From Todiramphus chloris collaris (Eukaryota; Chordata; Aves; Coraciiformes; Alcedinidae), in assembly GCA_025345505.1 (NCBI GenBank), contig JANVCC010000270.1, positions 1,304,760-1,368,759 of the forward strand: 64,000 nucleotides of DNA. The letters are read 5' to 3'. The notes under the pieces are model-generated. The model made no database searches and was not told where the DNA came from. It saw only the letters and a program-made list of their open reading frames with translations. Shown here piece by piece: positions 43,001 to 53,800 of this stretch. Within the stretch, counting starts at the first letter, position 1, and every line of letters begins with the position of its first letter. Position numbers and translations under genes: made by a program.

Positions 43001-43829
43001 TGGGGAACCCTGGAGGGGAAGAAATTGTTCCTCAGCTCCAACCTAAACCTCCCCTGGCACAGCTTGAGGCCAGTTCCTCTTGTCCTGTCCCTTGTTCCTT
43101 GGGAGCAGAGCCCGACCCCCCTGGCTCCAGCCTCCTGTCAGGAGCTGTCAGAGCCAGAAGGTCTCCCCTCAGCCTCCTTTGCTCCAGGCTGAACAAGCCC
43201 AGGTCCCTCAGCTGCTCCTCACCAGGCTCCTGCTCCAGCCCCTTCCCCAGCTCCGTTGCCCTTCCCTGGCCACGCTCCAGCCCCTCAGTGTCCTTCCGGG
43301 AGTGAGCGGCCCAGCACTGACCCCAGGATTCCAGGGCAGCCTCCCCAGGGCTGAGAAAAGAGAGATGTCCCAGCTCTGAGGGTGACAGCACCGTCTGTTC
43401 CCGCACATTATCCCCGCACGTATGGGCCATACAGCGAGAACCGACCCAGCTCCCGAGCGGCACAGGCGGCACAGGCCACAGCCGGACCTCCCCTGGTCCC
43501 ACGGCGCTTTGCCGGACCCCGGCCTCCTCCTGCCCTCGCCCCGACCCCCGCTGCGAGGAGGCCCCGCCGGGCAGAGCCGGCGGCGGGCAGGGGCAGGGGG
43601 CAGGGGCAGGGGGCAGGGGCAGGGGGCAGGGGGCAGGGGGCAGGCCGCTCGCAGGGCCCGCGGCCACTCCCCCCCTCACCCCGGGAGCGCGGCGGGCAGG
43701 CAGCGGCCGAGCGGCCCGGCATTCCCCCGGACCGGGACGGCGCCAGTGCCCCCAGCTCGGAGCTCACCTTATTTCGCAGAGCGGCCGCCAGCACAGCCTC
43801 CGGACGAAGGTCAGGGCCGGGGCCGCCAT
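27862..43829 (-). CDS. ECI2: ECI2, enoyl-CoA delta-isomerase 2 (whole gene, 10 coding exons)
   Basis: Converts 3-cis/trans-enoyl-CoA to 2-trans-enoyl-CoA so that unsaturated fatty acids can pass through beta-oxidation, in mitochondria and peroxisomes. The joined exons total 1,200 nt, 399 residues (human 394). Residues 1-34 are Arg-rich with one acidic residue, like a mitochondrial presequence. About 40-120 is an acyl-CoA-binding domain ([41 protein letters not shown]). About 140-390 is the crotonase domain, with oxyanion-hole segments SSGNDL (202-207) and NGPAIG (248-253) and the catalytic glutamate E285 in GQSPEGCSS. The C-terminus is SKL (397-399), a type-1 peroxisomal signal. In-frame ATGs at codons 35 and 40 could start a form lacking the presequence, as in the shorter human isoforms. 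All introns are GT-AG and phases agree. Convergent with PRPF4B. Confidence 0.97.
28533..28676 (-). CDS. ECI2: ECI2 coding exon 9
   Basis: 144 nt, residues 301-348 ([20 protein letters not shown], then [20 protein letters not shown]). Donor GTCAGT at 28532, chosen because it alone joins ...PKN to TLAVSK in the conserved frame. Acceptor TTTCATACAG. Confidence 0.95.
29152..29241 (-). CDS. ECI2: ECI2 coding exon 8 (catalytic glutamate)
   Basis: 90 nt, residues 271-300, [20 protein letters not shown] onward to KIMGLAK. E285 is the acid/base residue by analogy with yeast and human ECI. Acceptor TTTCCCTAG, donor GTAAGA. Confidence 0.96.
29910..30030 (-). CDS. ECI2: ECI2 coding exon 7
   Basis: 121 nt, residues 230-270. 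[20 protein letters not shown] is the crotonase core with the second oxyanion-hole glycine. Ends DIVYASDK. Acceptor CTCTCTAG, donor GTAAGT. Confidence 0.96.
31515..31617 (-). CDS. ECI2: ECI2 coding exon 6
   Basis: 103 nt, residues 196-229 plus two bases. [18 protein letters not shown] carries the first oxyanion-hole segment. Acceptor TTCACTGCAG. The donor GTAGAA at 31514 is weak. Confidence 0.95.
32264..32333 (-). CDS. ECI2: ECI2 coding exon 5
   Basis: 70 nt, residues 173-195 plus one base ([20 protein letters not shown] then VIT). Acceptor TTTACACAG. The donor GTACCA at 32263 is weak. Skipping would break the frame. Confidence 0.94.
33165..33356 (-). CDS. ECI2: ECI2 coding exon 4
   Basis: 192 nt, residues 109-172. 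Ends the acyl-CoA-binding domain ([14 protein letters not shown]), passes through a variable linker ([20 protein letters not shown]) and begins the crotonase fold ([16 protein letters not shown]). Acceptor TTTCATTACAG, donor GTAAAG. Confidence 0.96.
34530..34628 (-). CDS. ECI2: ECI2 coding exon 3
   Basis: 99 nt, residues 76-108. [20 protein letters not shown] then KWDAWNSLG, the acyl-CoA-binding signature. Acceptor CTCTTTTCAG, donor GTGACA. Confidence 0.96.
35018..35180 (-). CDS. ECI2: ECI2 coding exon 2
   Basis: 163 nt, residues 21-75. The end of the presequence ([12 protein letters not shown]) contains the alternative-start methionines 35 and 40. Then the first helices of the acyl-CoA-binding domain follow. 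Acceptor CCAGTATTAG after a T-run, donor GTAAGA. Confidence 0.95.
39098..39392 (+). mobile_element. CR1 LINE 3'-end fragment
   Basis: About 295 bp in forward orientation: GAGCTCTTTCCAGTAGTGTC, ACTGTGAGGGTGACAGTGCA, CACTGGCACAGGTTGCCCAG and GAGATATTAAGAAG, then GGTTGGACCAGATGACTTCC and a CTGGGATTCTGTGAA terminus. This is the canonical CR1 tail. Sense on plus, so antisense within ECI2 intron 1. Confidence 0.92.
41761..41836 (-). mobile_element. CR1 LINE 3'-end fragment
   Basis: Short, diverged reverse-orientation CR1 tail: AATCACAGAATCATTAACGG, CCCTCTAAGGTCATCGAGTC and CAACCACCAGCCCAAG. Older looking than the 39-kb copy. Confidence 0.85.
42833..43380 (-). mobile_element. CR1 LINE fragment (about 550 bp) beside the ECI2 promoter
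   Basis: Reverse-orientation CR1. It begins AGAATCACAGAATC and runs through TTGGTTGGAAGAGA, AACCCCTCCAGGGATCAC, TCTTGTCCTGTCCCTTGTTC and AAGGTCTCCCCTCAGCCTCC to GGCCCAGCACTGACCCCAGG. The longest CR1 in the window. It ends about 390 bp from ECI2 exon 1. ORFs on both strands here are CR1 or chance frames. Confidence 0.92.
43586..43644. repeat. G-rich minisatellite (GGGGCAG/GGGGGCAG units)
   Basis: About nine tandem CAGGGG(G) units on the plus strand at the 5' end of ECI2 intron 1, about 125 bp downstream of the exon 1 donor. Runs of four to five G at regular spacing could form a G-quadruplex on the plus (template) strand. Expected to vary in copy number. Confidence 0.9.
43768..43829 (-). CDS. 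ECI2: ECI2 coding exon 1
   Basis: 62 nt, residues 1-20 plus two bases, [20 protein letters not shown]. Arg-rich, amphipathic, consistent with a mitochondrial targeting presequence. Start ATG at 43829. Donor AG|GTGAGC at 43767. The junction with exon 2 (AG+G) gives Arg21. Confidence 0.92.
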
Positions 43830-43953
43830 GACAGGGGGCAGTGAGGGCGGGGGGAGGAGGAGGAGGAGGCGGCAAACCCCGCCCCGATGGCAGCTGCTCC
43901 CTCCCACCCGGGCGGGTCGGGCTGCGGGCGGGGGCCGGGCCGGGAGCCGCGGA

Positions 43954-44040
43954 GGGGCCGGGCCGGGCCGGGCCGGGCGGGAAGCGAGAGGCGGCGCGGT
44001 GGGCTGGGCTGGGCCGGGCCGGGCCGGGCCAGGCCAGGCC
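43954..44040. repeat. Imperfect (GGGCC)n pentamer repeats
   Basis: Two blocks of GGGCC repeats (43954-43980 and 44001-44040) upstream of ECI2. Likely unstable in length and hard to sequence. Confidence 0.85.
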
Positions 44041-44055
44041 TTGGGTCCGGTCCCC

Positions 44056-44075
44056 TCGCCTGTCGCGACAGGCGA
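44056..44075. promoter_or_regulatory. 20-bp perfect palindrome with TCGCGA core
   Basis: TCGCCTGTCG followed directly by its reverse complement CGACAGGCGA, with no spacer. It lies about 230 bp upstream of the ECI2 ATG in the CpG island. The core resembles, but does not equal, the TCTCGCGAGA element of CpG-island promoters bound by BANP. A role as a transcription-factor site is inference. Confidence 0.55.
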
Positions 44076-44153
44076 CTGTGGCAGCGCTTGGGAGGCGCAC
44101 TTCAGGGTCAGCAATGAAACAGCCGAAAGGCGTGTAAACCGGGCGGGCAGACA

Positions 44154-44531
44154 ATGTCGGCAGAGCGGCCCACGGAGAACCAACGGGCGTGGAACCTGAA
44201 CCCCTTCGTGGGCAAAAGTCGTGGACTCGGCTCAGCCCCTTCCCCAAAAGCACCTCGTAACCGTATTAATCAGGGACGCTGCTTGGTTTATCTCTCTGGT
44301 TTTGCGTGCTGGGTGTCTCTCAAAAGGTGTTTGTGTCGTCGTTTGTCGGCAGAAGTCCTTGGGAAGGGCCTGGTGTGTGTGTGGGCCTGGTGTGTGTTAC
44401 GGAATAAACAGGAGCGCCTGCCCCGTCTGAGTCAAACGATACGCTGCTTATTGCTAACTAAGCTCTCGCTCCTTCAGCCTCAGCTCGGGGGTATATGTAA
44501 TTTTTCCTTGCCGACGTTACCTGCTCTGTGA
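44154..44531 (+). other. Divergent 125-codon ORF beside the ECI2 promoter, unproven
   Basis: Begins with a real ATG with A at -3 (ACAATGT), MSAERPTENQRAWNLNPFVG, in the CpG-island edge and directed away from ECI2. I recognise no domain. The first 40 codons look plausibly coding. The rest (Cys/Leu-rich) looks like chance. It could be the start of a divergent transcript or no gene at all. Confidence 0.2.
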
Positions 44532-44866
44532 GAGGTGTCTGTGTGTTTGGCTGGGTGCTGGGAAGATTCTCACAATTTGGACACCCAGTTCTGTCGGTCT
44601 CCCTTCCAAACACGTTCAATAAAAACACCTTCTAGTTCCTCTTCATGGGTTTTCTTTTTAACTCTCCCCAAAAGTAAATGCGTGTAAGACTTCGAGTCCT
44701 TCCTCAAGGGTGAGCGTTTCAAAGCTGTTAATGAACTGTGGGGTTCTCCTTGAAGTGTTTGATCACAGGTCTCCAACAGTGCGGGTCACCATTAGAGACC
44801 GGCAGTTAGGGCGGCACTTTTGTTATAAATGAGACCAAATAGTCTTTAAATAGAAAAATAAAAATT
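44532..44866. other. Intergenic, nothing recognised
   Basis: AT-rising sequence leading to the assembly gap. No gene, RNA or repeat recognised. Confidence 0.5.
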
Positions 44867-44876
44867 NNNNNNNNNN
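44867..44876. other. Assembly gap (10 N)
   Basis: Ten consecutive N. Such short fixed runs usually mark a gap of unknown size, so true distances and content between ECI2 and the right flank are uncertain. Confidence 0.95.
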
Positions 44877-47800
44877 TGTTGTCACATCTTATTGACACGA
44901 ATCATCCAATTTTCTCCATTACACTTTCTTGTCCTCATGTGGTGAGGGTTGGGATAAGTGACCCTGATCAAATCACACGTGGGTGACTTTTTCTAAGGTA
45001 GCCGTGGATTTCAAGTGTGGGTGTTCTTCTTTGGACTTGGTGTGCCTTGAGCTGTACTTACAGTTACAGCTCCAAAAGCCTGGTGTTTCTCCATTTCAGC
45101 CTTTACTGGTTTGCACCTTTAGCTGACCTACTTAAAACAGGGATTTATTTGTGCTTTAGGCTCTTGGTGGCAATTTCCTTCTTTGCCACACAAGGCTGGG
45201 AGGTGAAAGTAACTCACATTTGCAGAAGACTTCGAAAGCACCCTCCCGAAGGTGTTGTAGTAAATGCTGATGTTGATCTCTGTCCATACTTAGCTCTAAT
45301 CAAGCAAAATTCGTGGGTTTTAAGTATATGCCTTGTTAGAGAGTAGTTTGAATGCATAAAACTAAACTATGGGCTGAATTTTCCTCTGAGATGCAGGAAT
45401 GAAGCTTTTTGTGAATGAGAAAGAGGAGAATTAGGCTCTGAAATGCTGTTTTATCAAATAATAACACTTCTTTTTTTTTTAACTGAAACTTATGCACTCA
45501 ACAGATTAAGTCTTATTGTTGGAAAAGACCAGAAAAAATCATTACAGAGATGTAATATAATGAACATCAGCTGAGTGTTTACTGTAGTAGTATTGTTAGC
45601 ACTAATGTAACAAATCTAGAGGGGACTCCCTGGAGAACTTGTTTAGTACGTTGCTTCAGATTTATTGTTTGACAAACAAGTCCCTAATGACAATGCCCTC
45701 TCTATCATTTTATTGTTAATGATGAGATGAAGGGGTTTTTTTTCCTGGCTGCATTTTAATCCTCATGTAAAATTCTCACATTCTCTCCTTTAGTTAAAAT
45801 AGTACAGCTTCGTGTTTTGTGCTACTGTCTGGAAGCTGCAAGAAGAGAGGAAAAAAAAAAGTGCACTCCTCCTGAATTCTCTTTGCCTTTAAATTATTAC
45901 CCTCTTAAAACTGTAAGAGGCTTTTATATATTTGCTTAGTTGAAGATAGCTAAGAGTAATGAAAGAGGCCCATTAGACCCAGCTCACCCATTTCAACTCC
46001 AAGGCAGAATGGTCCCTTGCAGTATGTTTGCTGTTGCCTTTGTGCAGGTGAATACAAAGCGCGGCAGCTGTGCTTTATTTGGGAGCTTCCTTCTCACCCA
46101 GTACCAGTTGCAGAAAGCTTTTGCTGTTAAATATCTGAGATTAAATAGCTTAGATTTTACTTTGCTCAATTTCTTTCTGCGGAATGTATGCCAGATTCAA
46201 TAGGCCTGCCTTTTTAAGAAAGTCACACTGGAACTTCTGAGGACGAATGAATACTTTCCAGTTTTACCAGAAGACAGCAAAAAGGCATCTCTGTGTTCAG
46301 TCAGAGATGGATTGTACACTAGTACATACAGGAATTAAATACAGACACCAGCAGCATTCAGTGCTCACCAGAACAGAGCACTGAGCATAGAGAAATAGTA
46401 ACCGTCGTGACTTCTTTTTCTCAGCACCGCTCTAAGATACGTGTCACAATCCATGTGTTGTGTCTACAGGAGTTGCTGTATGTGTCTGTCTCTAGAAACC
46501 TATACTTCCAGATGTCTTCCTTCCTTTTTTCTTCTCACTTTTTTCCTTCTCTTGCCTTCCTTTCAACTACTTATCTCTACTTAGCAATCTGGTAGCTCAG
46601 GTGAGCTAAAGTATTAACAAACCATTTTGTGAGTAGCCCGGCACATAATCATCTTTCTATTCTACTGGCAGCATTACCTTTTCCTGATATATGTGACAGT
46701 ACTTATTTTATTAGCATGCTTTTAACCAATTCTTCTTTGCAATGTGTTCTTACTCCTGGAAGTGGGATCTTGGGGGAGCAAAGTCACATATCTCACATGA
46801 TGGGATTTAATGTGACAATGTTAAACACTTTTGTTCTGGTCCCTTGCAAATGTGGCTCAGTGCACTTCACCATGTATGTCCTGTCATCCTAACTGTGAGC
46901 TCCAGGTTTGCTAGAGAAACTGCTGTGCCCTTATTACGAAACACAAAATCACACGGTAGGTTTTCATCCCACTGGAGCCTGATGGTTTGGCTGCAGAATG
47001 AGTGGCTTGGCCTTTGTAATCTACACCCATGTTCCATGTGTCTCAGCACAGCAGCAGGTTCTTTGACATGCTGGTGCAAGCCTGAACAGAAAACATTCCT
47101 CGTAACTTTGCGGTGGAGGGAGGAATGGTGCTGACATCGTGGGAGCTGAGCCAGATACATCAAGGTGATCACTGTAGCACCCGTATCTCCAGAATTGCAA
47201 ACGGTTCTGCAGTCTGACCAGCACAATTACCTTTTTACTTTTCTTTCTGTAATGATAATTCTTGCATCTTTGCAATGATTTCTGCATTCTTTGTTGAGTG
47301 TTTGACAGTTTTTCCCATAGATTTTCTGACATACTCTTTCTGTGATGTCACTGAACTGAACTTGGTATTAAGGAGCTGAGTATTTGTCATCCTTTGCTAT
47401 GCCAAGGCAGCTGTTCTCCCTTTGACAGAAATTGTTTACCCAGGAAGCAGATGTGGCGGGTAATTTATTATTAAGAATTTGATTTCCATGGCAAATGGTT
47501 TTGCATTATCACTACGGGGAACTTTAATACATATTTATCAGAAAGTTATCTTGATGATTTATTTACCTTCCCCTTAAAAATCAGTCCAATAAATCCTGCA
47601 GGACTGACTTGTATGAAGATATTAGCATGTTTTTTGCATTGATGATGAGAGGCCAAGTCAGACATGTGAGAGAGGGGTGTTCATAGTTGTGCTGCTACAG
47701 TGCAGGAAACTGTGAAGGGCTCTAATCACTGATGTCTTTGCAAGCTTGGCTTTGGGAGCCCCTGTTTGTGTGGGCCACGTTCTTACCTCGCCATGAAAGG

Positions 47801-50800
47801 TGTGCTCAGTTCCTGACACCCAAGGAGAAATTAAAATTGGACCCATTTACTTAAGCAGAGATTTTTATTGACAGAGAAATCTAAACATGAGCTCTAATCA
47901 GTACCTAACTAATTACATGGTGTTATACTCCACTTTTCTTCACTGGTTCATTCTCAGGCAATCAGTAATTCCAGAGGAACAGCCTTTTTACAGCATTTTC
48001 CTCAGTCTGGGTCTAAAATACTCGGTTCTTAGTCCACAATTCTCAAGAATCGCCTCCCCTGACCACCTGGTGCATGCCTTGAGCTGTCTCTGTCTTCTCA
48101 CACTCCATCCAGAACCATCTTTGCTACTCCAAATCATCACAGTTGTTTTACCATGAATGCAAATTAACTTACCTCATCTAGCTGCAGATTATCTTCATCT
48201 AACAAAAACATAATCTCTCCTATCCTGAACTATGAATCGTTCCAAAACTCTCAGCATTCAGCAAAGTTGGGCAACACGTAGCATTTGAATGAGGAGCAGG
48301 TGTGCTGGGCTGCAGGTTCCGACCAGCCTCACTGCAGTATTTCCCCAGAGGAGGGGAAAAAAAGGGCTAAGTCTCACATCTGGAAAGTGCTGTCAGTTTT
48401 CAGGCATTTGGCAGCTTTTGAGGGATGCACCTCAAGTGTGTCATAACTTTATCTGTCACTTATTAACTTATTGCTTAGTCCTCCTCTCTCTGCTCTGTAC
48501 TGCCTCTCAATATTTCCTCCCCGTGATTCACTGTACTGGCTTTCTGACCCCCTTTCAGTACAGCTGCAGGAGGGGTCTCTGCTGTGCAGGGGTAGAGGAT
48601 GGGCAGATCCCTCTTTACTCTGGTCATGCACCATTTGCTTCCAGTACTCAGAAACAGGGGAAGGCTCTGTAGTCACAATAACTTTTGTGCTTCTTACCAC
48701 CAGTGCTCATCTGCTCTTACCAGTCACTGTTGTGTGTTTGAATAAACCATTTGTTAACCTTGTTTTGAGGCTTTTCTCAGTAACTAGTCTGTTGGTGTTC
48801 ATAAACTGCTGCATTTTCCTCAGCAGGTTGCTCGGTGTACGGACTGAACATTTAAACTGCATAAGAATATTATTAAGATATTTATCCAGAATAGAAACAA
48901 AAGTACAGTTACTTTTGTTTGTTTGTTTGTTTTAAAGAAATAACATACAAAAAAAAACCTCTGAGATTTTGTAGAGGTCTACCTGATAACCAGCAAATCT
49001 GTATGATCGAAAGATCTATATGTTTTTTAACACATGGCAGATTTGCAGTGCCTATTGACAATCTATGGAATGCGTACATTCTCACCCTGCTGTTCTGAAG
49101 TGCTGCAGTTATTTGTGAAAGGTGACATTTCATATTCTAATTGCCAGGACTGGCAAGATACCCACTCAAAAGCAGCGTGCAAAGTGCAGGCAGTGAGAAG
49201 GTGCTGTCTGAATGCAGCTAAAGTGGTACGGGGGTTGTGTCGGTTCTTCACACTAGGAACACCTGGGAAAGAGACGTTATTGACAGGAGTTCAATCAGGA
49301 GATGTGGTTGCAGGAGTCTTATTTTACATATGAATCAACTAACAACGGAATTATTGTTAATTAAAGGAACTGAAATCTTCCTAAGCTGGAGTCCTTTTAG
49401 ATGCAGGTGTTGGCTGTGGGATCTCCAGACCCCTTTGCCAAAGAACTGGCACTCCTACTTTTTGTACTTTAGCATTAAAAAGGAATGGTTTGGACCACCC
49501 TTTCACAGTTTAAACTTTAAGCCAGGATAAGAAAACACTGCTCCTGAAAGGAGAAATTTTCCTGTTTTCCTCAGTCCCTCCCAGTTCAGTCTCATGCCAC
49601 CTTCTCTGCTTCCTCAGCTGTTTCCACGGCCAACCACTGAACCGGTTCAGGGAACTGACTGAGTTACAATTAACCAGGCAAAACCAAGGAGCAAGCAAAT
49701 GAATAAAAGTAAAGGGTGACCCAGCTCAAAGCAGTGATCCTTTCCATCGCAGCCCGGTGCCCGTGCCCAGGAGGGAGGTGTGAGGGAGCCTGGCAGGCAC
49801 GGATGGCTTCTTTCAGCAGCGCTGCTTTGCTACAGCAGCTTAGGCCACGCGCTGCCTCTGAAGGATTTGTTTTGCTTTCTGCCAGAGCAAGAGGGATTTG
49901 GTCGGCTTGCTGGCTTGGGCTGTTTCTATTGCTAAAATGTATCGCAGAAAGCATCTCTCTAAGTAGGTATGACTGGGGCTGGTATTTGCTCCTCTCGGAA
50001 GGGAGCCAGACAGCAACAGTAGTGTGCAGCTGCTAGCACGTTACAACAGGAGTTGACAGAGGGGTAGGGGAAGATACTAAGCCCCTACACATTTTTGTGT
50101 CTGACACAGGAAAGTGAAACCATTAATGATCCCAGTAAGCAAAAGATTGCATCATGAGCTTCACACTCTATTGCTCAGCGTTCACTGTAAGCATTTCTAT
50201 CACGGTGTATTGCAAGTGGCAGCAGTCACTGCCTGTCTGTGGTCAGCCTTGCGCAGCCCGCCGAGCTGCCCCAGCACCAGTGCACTCTGGTCATTATGGG
50301 TTGATCTCTGCATTGCACTTCCACAGCCCTTCACGTCTCTGTGCTTTTCTCTAGACTGGTACCACCAGGGTATTCACCTTCCCTGGTAGCCTCTCTCCTG
50401 CTTTCTTGTAGAAATGTTCTTGGTTAATTTAGGTGGCCAAAGTAATCACAATCACTGTCTGTGAAAAATATTATTAGTGTGAGTGATTTGGGATTTTTTT
50501 CAGAAAGAATGTTTGTCAGAATGTTTAGGGCTCATCTGCCAGGGTGCAGCTTACTGGGATCCAGCCAGCTTGGTATTTATTACTTAGCAATGGTCTTGAA
50601 TGGTAGTGAATTCCTGGTTAAGGAATTTAACACTTAAAATTTGATCTTGCTTCCTTGTCTCAGATTACCCTCTGTCTTTATTCTCTTGCATTCTTCTCCC
50701 ACCCTTGTGTTGCTAGTTGTTTTAAATCAATTCATGCAAATCCGAGACATACGAGTCCACGTGGTGCAGATGCTGTTCTTTGAGGGGACTGTTTATGAGA

Positions 50801-53800
50801 ATGCCTTTTCCCAGTTGTGTTATAGTATACTCTGGGTTTGGTGCAAATCTCTGACTGCTAAGATCATGGATAAAACCTTGAGATCACATAGTTGTAGTGG
50901 AGACCAGGGCACTTACCTGCATTTATCCATCTGGCAATGGTCTGCCCCTCCACTGCTACTTTCCTTTCCGTTGCGTGGAAGCATCGTGAATGAAATCTAG
51001 GATCTCATGGCTATGAATGAAGTGAACTTGGTCTCCAGCTTGATTACGGAATGAACTGCAGCAATCCTGGGACATTGTACTTCTCAGCAAGAGAACCTCA
51101 CAGTGAGAATGTTTCTCACACAACCAGGTAGAATTTGCTGCAAAGCACCATACCTCCTTCCTGCACACCTGCAGTCGCTCTGTGCGTCTCCCCAGCGCTA
51201 TAAACACTGGGAGCCATACACACTGCCTGCTTCTAAAGGGGCAAACAGTGCCTGACAAAGAACTGACTGTTGTTGTGATTAATCAGGAGAATTGCACTCT
51301 CTGTCATGGTGGAAATGCTTGGTGGAGGAAAGGGCAGTGACGTTCTTCCTCTGCAGGGTGGGTACCCTTTTGTTGTCCAGCTCTAAAATGTTCATTTAGT
51401 CGTGTGTGGTGAATGTTTTCCATCTATTTGCATTAATACTGAAGTACTATTTGTTTATTTGGAAGGTGCAGAGCCATTGTATGCCTCTGACAAGATCCAA
51501 ACTGATTTATCCTCGGAGACCCTAACTATATCTGTTGTGGATTTGGGATTTGTTTTGGCAATACACAAAGAAAATGGAGTGTTAATTTATTGAAAGAGTA
51601 CATGGTGTCTGCAGTTATGTTCATGACAGCAGCTTTTTTATGTATAGCTCCAATTCATATGAGAGCCTGGAGACCCTCAGCACAAGTGCTGAAAGCTATC
51701 AGTAAAACATCTCAGTGCTCCAAATGATCCTATCTATTATATCACTGAAAGCAAAGCTGTAAAGATCCTGCAATTAAAATGAAACTTCATTATTGACTCA
51801 AATGTCCTGGGATGATGTATTTGAACAACACGTCAAGCTTGGGAATAGGGATTTCATTTGCACAGTAAAGTGCAGTCCTAAAGAGGCATGCAATGGAATT
51901 AGATCAAGCTTGCTTCTAATTCCTAACGAGTTAGTGTCCAGATCATAGCAGCCACTAGCACCAGTTACCACACTGGTAGACAGCAGCATGCAGTAGAGAA
52001 GCAAAAGCACAAACAGACCCAAAGCGTGAACTGATTTATACGGGTCATACATTGGGAGAAAAAGAATGGGAAAGAAAGGTGAGGACAGAAGAAATATCAG
52101 CAAATTACTTTAGTATCTAATGCAGAAACACAGCAAATAGGACGAAGCAGGATATAGCAGTGTTATTTCATTTATATAGTTAGTTCCTCTTAATTGGTGA
52201 AAAAACTGTGTAATTTTCTCATCCTTTTCTGCTTCATAAAGAAGTGAGTTGTTAATCTGAGATGGGAAAAAAGTTAAAACATTTCAAAGTGTAGTTGGCT
52301 TGTAAAATATTTGTTACAACTATTGCTTTGAGTAGCATGTTGACAGCGTGCTGTTGGTGGTTTACACCTCTATAACTAAAGAGTAAGGCTACCATAAAAC
52401 CTAGAGGAAATAACATCAAATTCCATCAGCTTCAAACAAAAATCCAGATTAATTTCTCCTCTGGGATTTAAAAATAATGTGTACATTAAATTTTTAGCAG
52501 ACATTATAATGTAATATATGCTAATCCATTTCCCTCCCCCTCTGCAGACAGCCCAGCCAGTTTAGTAAAGGCTTCAGCTTGCAGTAGGCTTTCCTGCACA
52601 AACCCCCCAGATTCCCATACAAAGAGTCCCGTGCACCAGTGACCATGTGCGAATCCCAGTGCTGACAGTTGGTTCCCCTCATCCTGCATCTGGGAGAAGT
52701 GGAAGCTGGGAATAAGAGCTAATTCTTGTTCTTGGTAGCCTCCAAGTGTTGGAATTGCACTGGACACTTTTAGAAGACAAGAGTCTTGTGCAGCCTTTGC
52801 TTTTCCAGCCGTGCTGAGTACTCTGATTGCCAGCCGTGCTGTGAGCAGTTGGCTGGCATATGTATTGCAGTGCAGTCTGGTGCAAACACTTGCCACGGGG
52901 GTGTTCACAGATAAACTTTCCCCGCGTTTTCTACCTCCTTACAAGGCACCTCCCAGCTCCTCTGGTGGTAGAGCACTGCAGAATGAGGACAGGGAAGATG
53001 TGGAGATGGAATCCTTTGTACTGGAGCAGCACAGATAACCAAATCTAATATTACGAAAACCCAAAACTCAGTAATCAAACAATTCATAATCTGTCAAATT
53101 GTTAAAGTAGCTGAGTGTGGAGGAGCAAGAGTGTGGTATGTCCTTGCTTTCCCGTAGAACAGCTTTGGGATCACCAGCTGCAAAGAACAGAAAACGCAGG
53201 GCTGAGTGCAACCCCATCAAGTAAATGAGGTACGGTCAGAAACATCAGCAGTCGGGAACATCTGAAGAGTAAGTTCTAATGATGCTTTCTGAAAATACAC
53301 CTCTACACCCAGGGTTTCGTAGCCTTTGGTAACCTGAGCACAGCAGCACTGACATGTACTGTTAATGGGATTACCCTCCCTGCTCCTGGCAAGCACAACT
53401 TGTAATCCTTAAGCTTGGGTTTCCCTTCACTCCTGCCTTTTCTGCTATGTTGTGGAAGAGTTCATTGCTGTACTGCCCCGGTCCGAGTACAGGGACATTC
53501 GTGTCTTCAGAAATGACTGAGTTATTGGTACCCACTGCGAGCAAAGTAGCAGGGCTGTGTCCCCCCAGCACAGGTAACTGGAGAGTTAGGCTTCCTCACA
53601 CTGATTGCTGGCTGGCTGCAAGCAAAGGAGCTGCTTGAAGTCTTACAGAAGCATTGTAGATACCTTTGTCAGCCTCATGCTTGTCATATCTTTTTAACTG
53701 GCCTTTTGGTCAAGCGTTTGATAAAATGCTGTTTATTGATGAAAAAAGAAATACTGATGCAAAAAGAAAGTATTCAGCTATCCAACTGTGATCTGCAGCT

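Larger units (their letters stand above)
35181..43767 (-). other. ECI2: ECI2 intron 1
   Basis: 8.6-kb intron, over half the gene. It contains three CR1 fragments (39,098, 41,761 and 42,833), a G-rich minisatellite next to exon 1, and otherwise ordinary AT-rich sequence. I see no nested gene on either strand. Confidence 0.85.
43480..44200. promoter_or_regulatory. ECI2 CpG island and promoter
   Basis: CpG-dense block around ECI2 exon 1. It includes a CCCCGCCCC GC box (43877-43885), GGGCC repeats and a perfect palindrome (44056-44075). TATA-less. Transcription of ECI2 goes left from about 43,830-43,900. The rightward flank could also be transcribed. Confidence 0.85.

Noticed and set aside
43408-44253. 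281-codon minus-strand frame across ECI2 exon 1
   Set aside because: Only 62 nt of it is the true exon in frame. The remainder is GC-rich promoter and intron sequence without stops.
45508-45560. GTTGGAAAAGACCAGAAAAAATCATTACAG-like stretch recalling a CR1 tail
   Set aside because: Match too short and interrupted to separate from chance.
48471-48935. 154-codon plus-strand hydrophobic frame
   Set aside because: No recognisable family, no splice or promoter context, and Leu/Phe-rich composition expected from T-rich DNA.
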